Shown piece after piece: positions 57,483-64,000 of a stretch of 64,000 nt of DNA. Under the pieces are notes generated by a model. That model saw only the letters and a program-made list of their open reading frames with translations. It was not told the origin of the DNA and made no database searches. How positions within the stretch are numbered: position 1 is the stretch's first letter; each line of letters begins with the position of its first letter. The stretch spans positions 1 through 64,000 of the forward strand of contig BCHU01000016.1 of NCBI GenBank assembly GCA_001599715.1, given 5' to 3'. The DNA comes from Phaeotremella fagi. Lineage: Eukaryota > Basidiomycota > Tremellomycetes > Tremellales > Phaeotremellaceae. Made by a program: the position numbers and the translations under genes.

Positions 57483-60400
57483 CTACAACTCATCCCTACC
57501 AAGAACCTTCTGAATAACATTTTCTAAATATTCAGCAGCAGTCTCAGGTGTAGCCGTAACCGTAGCACTAGCGGCACTACTACTCCTACTCTTCATCCTC
57601 TCCTCCAAAGCCCGACTAGCGAATCTAGTAGCGTAATCTATATCATTCCCAATTTCACTCTTAAAACCCTCCAAAATCTTACTACCAGATTCCAAGAATT
57701 CCTTACCGTACTCTGAACCACCTTTTGACACCACCGCGAGGTACTCCGAAGCAGACGATAAAAGGGGTTTCGGGGTTGGTTCCAAACCCATCAAAGATGT
57801 TATCGAGGACGCGATGATAGATGCTTTTTCTTGCGCATCTTGGATGATGAGGTTGACATGCTCAGATGGAGTTTCAGGGGTTGGAGTAACTCCTACGACT
57901 GATTGTAAAGATCTAGTTCCTGAATGAATGATATGCGAAGCGACTCCAACCAATGATTCACCGGATCCCAAAAGTTCCGATAAACCAGATGAAGCTTTAT
58001 CAGAGATAGATTCCAAATGTTCGCCAAGGGATTCAGGCGATGGTGTAGCCCCAACTACAGAGATCAAAGATCGAGTGGCAGTATGTAAATTATCGTAAAC
58101 AGACGCAGCACCTTGTTTGACCATGTCCCCGATGGATTCTAGATATTCATCAGCAGTTTCTGGGGTTTGACTGGATCCAATAGCGGAGAGTACCGAACGA
58201 GTTGCGGAATGGATTGAAGAGCTCGCATCGGAGGCTAGAGATTCCGCTGAAGCTGACGCGACTGACGCCAATGAAATCACCGATTCGGTAGCGTCTGATA
58301 CTACAGAGATTACAGTTTCCGTAGCAGCAGCAGCCAAAGATGATACCGATTCAGTAGCAACTGAAACCACCGAGCTACCAACCTCAACAACCGATTCCAA
58401 ATGTTCACCAACGTTTTCAGGTGTAGGTTGAACTCCAACAGCTCTACCAGCAGCTCTAGTAGCCGAATGCAAAGAAGAGCTAGCATCCGCAGCGATCGAT
58501 TTACCAACTCCAACGATCGATTCCAAATGTTCACCCAGAGATTCAGGGGAGGGTGTACCCCCAACAGCAGAGATTACCGATCGAGTAGCCTGATGAACAG
58601 ATTCACTGGCATCTGATAACAAAGAGTTTACAGATTCACCACCGACAGAAACCAGTGATTCTGCAGATGAAGAAATGACTTTGAACACTGATTCGACGTT
58701 CTCCCCCAAATTCTCTGGTGAGGGTGTACCACCAACCGCATAGATAGCTGAACGAGTAGCGGAGTGGACTGAAGATGAAGCAGCGTCGTAAACCGATGCT
58801 GCGGAGGCTGATACATCCGAAACCACTGATTTAGCGGATTCAACAACACCAGAAGCAGATGCCGATGAAGGGGAGATTTGATTGAGAGCATCAACGATTT
58901 GTTCCTTTGCTTTCCCAATGACACCAGCGCCAGCGGCTACAGCTGCTCCCGCACCGATATCGATAGGTAGAATAGAAACCGATCCAGATGGACTATGGGT
59001 TTTCGAACTAGCCACCGATTTCGATGAAACTTTGGATAAAACGTCTCTTGCTTGTATACGATCTAAAGCGGCTCTTTTAAGTAACCCAACACGAACTCTG
59101 TACCCTTCAAAGACATCGTCAAGATCCGTGTTGAGTGAGTTGATAGCTTTAGGAACGTCTGAAGCGATAACTTTTAGTTGTCGATTGTTCGATGTACCCT
59201 TGTGTAAACCCATATATTTCGATTGCCAATTTTCGACATCTAATTGATTAGTTTCATCTCTGAGTCCAACTTACCTTGACGAAGTGTTTGGAAAAGTGTC
59301 CAATCCTTTTGAGTAACGTCGTCAATCCAAGACATCTATTCGTTAGTCAAACCTCAAACCAACCCCGAACCCACCTTCATCTTAAGATCCTCAACTTCGT
59401 TATTCATGATCCTATCCAACGCATCCATAGCCTCCCGAACCACAGGTTTACCAGATTCAAACAACCCATTCTTCCTAGTCTCAATGTTCTTCTTGATCAA
59501 TTCCAATTTAGCCTTGATCTTCTCATCAGTCATCGAAGAAGATTCCTTGATCTGTTGCACAGTGAGTTGAGGTGAATTCGTATACAATTTATCTAAACCC
59601 GTCAAGAAGTGATTGATATCTCGATCAAGAGAATCATGAGCTGATTTAGAGATTTTGGGGAATTCGTTCGTTAACCATAGAGTGTTTTGCTTGACTAACT
59701 GAATTGGGGGAAGGAGAAGACAAAAAGAATCAATTTAAGTTTTCATTGATATTATAAGATCAACTAATTTACCTCCTCTTGAACATTTTCATAACCTCTT
59801 TTACCTTGTTGAGCGATCTTCCCCTTCAATCCTAGTCTTATACGTTCCGCTTCTTCACGTTTACTGTTATCTGGAAACACGTTCTTTGATTCTACAATGT
59901 TGGCGACTCCGGGTAATTTATCTGAGATGAAAGCAAAGAACGAAACGTCTTTTTCTTTCTTTGGCAGATAACTGGAGATGAATGGAAGGACGTAAGGTGT
60001 GTAGACTTTTTGGTTGACGAGAGAGATATAAGGGGACGCGATTGTGGAGAGTTTACTGGTGTATGGTGCAAGATGAGGATCAAGATGGGTGTTGTAAAGA
60101 TGTTCGACGCGTCTGATGTCAGTCGAGTCCGACTTTTGACCTACACTTTAGCCACGGCGTAACCTTTGACCACTTCTTTCGCAACGACATCTGCAACAGC
60201 AACCACTTTAGGCACAACGACCTCCTCAGTAACCTTCTGACCTCTCTTTGCTAAACTAATAGCCCGAGGTTTACTCCAAGTATAAGCAGATTGAGCCTTT
60301 GCACTAGCGATTTTCGTACTCTTATCAGCATAAACAGCAGCATGTTTACTGAAAGGATGAGAGACAATTCGATGAACGACCTCCTCCAGATTCCCCCAAT

Positions 60401-61256
60401 ACCCCTTGATAGCTTGTTGAACGGCAACTGATCGAGGTGAAACGTGCGTATTCCATTGAGAACGAACAACCGATGTATAAGGTGAAGTGATCGAAACGAA
60501 TTTCTTTTCAAGATACGGTAAATGAGGTTCGACGAATGTCAAGTAAAACTTTTTAGCACCACGTTCAACACGAACGAAAACAGGTTTCACAGGACCGTTC
60601 CAAACTTTCGTTCCAGTTTTCGATAAAACGTTGTAAGTAGGTTCGAAACCTTTGGTATAAACGTCTGAAGCCAGTAGCTGTTGTTTCCTGAATTCAAGTC
60701 TAGGATAGATGTAGGGTTGTAAGAAATTTTTTTGATAGATGTTAGCTGGATAACATAATTTTTCGTGCAGAGATGAATAAGGAGATGTTTTTTCGTGTAA
60801 CCCGAAAGTTGATAGAGCGATTCTTGAGATTTTAGATGGTGGGGAGATAGGTTGTGGACATAGGATGGTGGATAGTAATGATAAGAAGATCAAGACGGGG
60901 ACTGTTGATAAGAGAGATCCAAAACTTAGTGGATGTCGTTTAACAGTGGCCAAAGCCCTTTTCGCTGTCGTCTAAGAATGTTAGTGGATGGCAACGAGGA
61001 CCGACTTACTTTTGTCAAAGCTGATCCCTTTTCTGTAGCTTTCTTTGTGACCTCTTTGATCTCTGCTGCTTTGATTTTGGCTTCATTAACAGCGGGTCCA
61101 TCCTACGAGGGTCAGTGGGGGGGCGATGGAATTCTTTAGACTCACGTAGAATTTAGCTGGTTTGGGTGATAGCTTTACTTTGGGTGGAGAGGGGGTTGAG
61201 GTTGGGGTTGATTTTGTATCTGACTGACGCTGTTTAGGCGAAGGTCTTGATGACAT
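57483..61256 (-). CDS. large ER/membrane-type protein with HSATRS-TPSPE repeats, unknown function
   Basis: Start MSSRPSPKQRQSDTKSTPTS at 61256. A basic helix (NEAKIKAAEIKEVTKKATEK) precedes one membrane segment (FGSLLSTVPVLIFLSLLSTI). Then a ~250-residue region has spaced Tyr-Pro pairs (VYTKGFEPTYNV, VYTPYVLPFISSYLPK), and a helical region (EVEDLKMK, then WIDDVTQKDWTLFQTLRQ). The last ~480 residues hold about seven copies of a ~35-80-residue unit with SxxHSATRSxxxAVG and TPSPESLGEHLES. The tail ends AAEYLENVIQKVLGRDEL. Introns lie near 61140, 60995, 60140, 59760, 59380 and 59260. About 1,100 aa. I recognise no family; a membrane- or lipid-associated repeat protein is a guess. The last gene of this kind that I would compare it to are other tremellomycete hypotheticals. 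Confidence 0.75.
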
Positions 61257-61720
61257 TGTGTGAGGGGGGTGGTGTGGTGTATGGAATAAAGAGATGGTAG
61301 AGATAGTGATGGATGGAGTGGGAGTAGGAGTAGTAGGAGTGGTTGTTGACAGTGGGTATATAGCATGTGGCAGTTTTAGTAGTGGAATGACAGGAAATGA
61401 CGTCAGCTCTTGTACTGAGTTCTCTAAATGTCCTATAGATATGTATCAACATACAAGAACATACTCTATGTATATATGCCAGAGAGCGAGAGAAGTAGAG
61501 TATAGGTGAGTTGATTAGGAATTGTGGAAAAGGTCCACAACTGGGAGCAAACTAGGACTAAATACAGACTGCTACATGTACACGCGCAATCCCAATGAAA
61601 CCATCTAATCGTCTATCATCTACGAGTACAAGCACAATGACACCCATCTACGAAATCTCCTAAACTCATCGACCATCAGTGATATCCAAACATAAACCTC
61701 AGACCAACCCCCAAACCCAC
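61257..61720. other. intergenic, no gene seen
   Basis: About 460 bp upstream of the repeat protein. There are G/T-rich stretches and a short atgtatcaac/tatgtatata segment near 61440-61480. No gene supported. Confidence 0.4.
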
Positions 61721-62197
61721 CTAAAGATCCAAACCCAAAAACAAAGTCCCCTCCAAAGGAGAATCATAATAAGCCTCAATCTCCTTAAACCCCGCCCCGA
61801 GATACAACTCAATAGCTTTCTGATGTCGACCCTTAAGAGTATCCAATACGAGTTGTTTATACCCCAATTTCCTTGCCGTTTCAATAATCTCTCTCAATAG
61901 CTTCATCCCAACACCGTGTCCCCTACCTTGGGGAGTTACGTATAAACGTTTGATCTCGCCTGTCCGAGGGGATATTTGACGAAGGGCTATACATCCTATC
62001 ACTTCTTGGTTTAGACGGGCTAATAACAATTCACCGTTGGAAGCTGAAGAATATTTCCCTGGTAAGTTGTTGATCTCTTCGTTGAAATTCTGGAAAGTTA
62101 GATCCAAGTTTAACCAGGTTACGTAGGATTGTATTAGTTTTTTGGTGGTAGAGATATCGGATTCACCTCTTGCTGGTGAGATGATGACTTCTGTCAT
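61721..62197 (-). CDS. GNAT-family N-acetyltransferase
   Basis: The start I prefer is MTEVIISPARGESDISTTKK at about 62197, with no intron. The acetyl-CoA-binding motif A is clear: IGCIALRQISPRTGEIKRLY then VTPQGRGHGVGMKLLREIIE (Q/R-x-x-G-x-G). Motif B follows: LVLDTLKGRHQKAIELYLGA, GFKEIEAYYDS. About 158 aa, a normal size. The substrate is unknown; the fold resembles bacterial-type amino-acid or small-molecule acetylases. It lies 131 bp downstream of the methyltransferase stop on the same strand. Confidence 0.9.
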   Translation of the reverse strand: MTEVIISPARGESDISTTKKLIQSYVTWLNLDLTFQNFNEEINNLPGKYSSASNGELLLARLNQEVIGCIALRQISPRTGEIKRLYVTPQGRGHGVGMKLLREIIETARKLGYKQLVLDTLKGRHQKAIELYLGAGFKEIEAYYDSPLEGTLFLGLDL

Positions 62198-62328
62198 CGT
62201 ACTTGAGTGAGTGGGAATGGTTGTAGTGGGTATGATGAATGCATTAAGATTGTTTAACAATGTTTCCTACTCGACTCGAATCCCTCCTTCCTTATCATCG
62301 GCACACTGCCGTAAACTCGGTTTGACCG

Positions 62329-63913
62329 TTATCGTTTCCTGACCGCCAACGAATGATACCTAAAGCGAAGTTGTCAATCAACTAGATACGATGTATAGAG
62401 GTGACACCAACCTAGTATACATCTTATTCTCCTCTACATCCTTCAAATAAGCCGCACCTAAAACCAATCAATCCCAACTCAATCCCCTAGAACTCACCTA
62501 AAACATCAACTTCCGCATCTGTATAACTTCCATAAACTATCAAAGCGTGTCTACTAGATTCCAAAAAAGCTTTGGTATTGATTTTATGAATTCTACTAAG
62601 TTGGTCAAATCGACCTTTAACCCAATCAACACTGAACCGCAAAAAAATAAAAAGCGAAATGTCTGCCCACCAGTCCCATGTCCAATAGGAACCCTAACAT
62701 CACTTCCAACAACGTCAACCCCCAACCCCCAAAGTCTATTGGTAACACTAATCAAATCGAACGGAGCCATCCCACCAGCTCTCAAAGATTTGTTCAGAGC
62801 ATCAGTAAAACCTTGAACTCCTGTTGTACTCTCCCCATTGGCTAGGATTGGTGCACCAGAGGTTTCGAAGAGCAAGAGTAAACCGTGAGGTTTGAGTAAT
62901 CTCACCATTGAGGCTAGTAGGTCGTCGAATGATATTACCTGGGTTTTGGGTTAAGAATGGATCTGGGATGGTTGGGCTCACACGACTATGGACGAATCTT
63001 GCGTGGATGATGTCGAAACTTTCATCTATGTAGGGTAGATCTTGGTCCAGATCGACTCTTTTTTGTTATTAAATTGCGGTGCAGGTTTGGACATACAGTT
63101 CGAATCTAGAGTATTAACATGATATCGTCAGCTAAAACAATGAAACGATAACAAATACTCACTCGCAATTCTGTGGTACCATCCTATCGAGATTAATACT
63201 TTACTGAAACACACGACTCACTTCTCTTGAACGGGCATGTTATCGATTCTAACGTTTTCAGTTTCACTCCTCCAATCTCCAAAAACTAGACTCACCCAAG
63301 TACTTCTACACTAGAATTTCAGTCTGAATTACCAAAAATAACTTACTGAGGAAACATCTCCGCTACATCAATCGCCCATCTAAGTACGATGACATCAGGT
63401 TAAAGACATGCATCCAAAGAAGAGAGTTGAATTACGTTCCAGTTCCCTATTAACAATCAGTTGTATTCCAGTGAACTTCAAGATAAAGACTCACAGTCCC
63501 AACATCCAAAATTGAAGGGTCGTCCTGATTGGAATTCAACGTCTCCCTCACATCACCTAGAAACGGTACTTCCTTTGTTAACCCCATCCAAAGGCAATCA
63601 TAACTCACATCCAAGAACTAATTCATGTTCATCAGTTACAATATCAAAAAAACGCATAAGGATAGGACATACGAATACGTAACAAGAAATGCTAGAACAA
63701 ATCAATCAGTACCTAAACCAAGAAAGAGAAATAAACCAACATGAGCTTCCTGTCTCTAACCACGCCATCAGCACTGACCCCCCAACCCCTATCCTTCAAA
63801 CCCACCTCCAATTCAGGTCCATCACAAACCCAACTCCCAGCACCAGCTATCCTAATCCTCCTTCCTCTCCATTCACCGAAATACTCGTTAGAATCAGATT
63901 CGCTAGCCGACAT
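62329..63913 (-). CDS. SAM-dependent methyltransferase, microexon-rich
   Basis: Start near 63913 (MSASESDSNEYFGEWRGRRI); the N-terminal exon joins are uncertain. Then KEVPFLGDVRETLNSNQDDP and SILDVGT lead into motif I, completed by an 11-nt exon (63436-63446) to DVGTGTGTWAIDVAEMFP. Five further short exons give HVEVLGIDNMPVQEKMVPQN then CEFELVDLDQDLPYIDESFD, then IIHARFVHSRVISFDDLLAS, MVRLLKPHGLLLLFETSGAP. A 56-nt intron (donor after GHGT) leads to FDQLSRIHKINTKAFLESSR and YGSYTDAEVDVLG, ending TRYHSLAVRKR. Class I Rossmann methyltransferase of the LaeA/UMTA-like type; the substrate is unknown. Each splice choice restores frame and the family motif. Confidence 0.82.
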
Positions 63914-64000
63914 CGAGAGTAATGTCAATTTTGGATGGGGAATGTAAGGAGGGTAATAGATATTGTTTAACATTGTTTATAAACTTGGCTTTGGGTACGA

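Overview
The window is nuclear DNA of a basidiomycete yeast or fungus, most likely a tremellomycete (Cryptococcus, Kwoniella and Tremella are the groups I would compare first). The reasons are dense genes, many very short introns (about 33-60 nt, GT...AG, with CTAAC/CTGAC-like branch points), and a gene set that includes a GALNK-type GDP-mannose transporter, a Pil1/Lsp1 eisosome protein, SPX-RING, an Ssd1/Dis3L2-type RNB protein, alpha-COP, GPI16 and C1-THF synthase. I cannot fix the genus. Coordinates below are coding start to stop and include introns, which I placed by hand from splice signals and family alignment. I saw no tRNA, rRNA, CRISPR array or complete transposon.

Layout. 0-7 kb: a small hypothetical gene, a GCNA-type SprT/HMG protein, SCAMP, arginase and a C2H2 protein. 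7-10 kb: a hypothetical gene and an unusual OTU-like plus C2H2 zinc-finger gene. 10-23 kb: mostly housekeeping, with a mitochondrial flavour (GatB, API5-like, mitoribosomal bS21m, PRELI/Ups, CCT4, GPI16, C1-THF synthase). 23-31 kb: a Tyr/Gly/Met-rich protein with a run of microexons, Pil1/Lsp1, a JmjC-PHD demethylase divergent from an F-box/WD/UIM protein. 31-41 kb: an accessory-looking sugar-use region with a small secreted protein, an MCT-like transporter, an MFS sugar porter divergent from an intracellular-type GH78 alpha-L-rhamnosidase, and a C2H2 regulator with a fungal transcription-factor domain. 41-64 kb: a small tandem-repeat protein, GDP-mannose transporter, SPX-RING with a CaaX-like end, Ssd1/Dis3L2-like protein, alpha-COP, a large repeat protein of unknown role, a GNAT acetyltransferase and a SAM methyltransferase built from microexons.

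How the genes fit together. The 32-41 kb block reads as an uptake, hydrolysis and regulation unit for rhamnosides, with CreA/Mig1-like sites in the shared promoter. The most unusual items are (i) the OTU-like domain in which the nucleophile Cys appears as Ser, encoded on a 16-nt microexon and fused to C2H2 fingers; (ii) two genes with clusters of 9-33-nt exons; (iii) an Ssd1-like protein that keeps all four RNB catalytic aspartates along with four NDR-kinase sites and a docking motif; and (iv) the large protein with HSATRS...TPSPE repeats. Several convergent genes have stop codons only 2, 7 or 26 bp apart.
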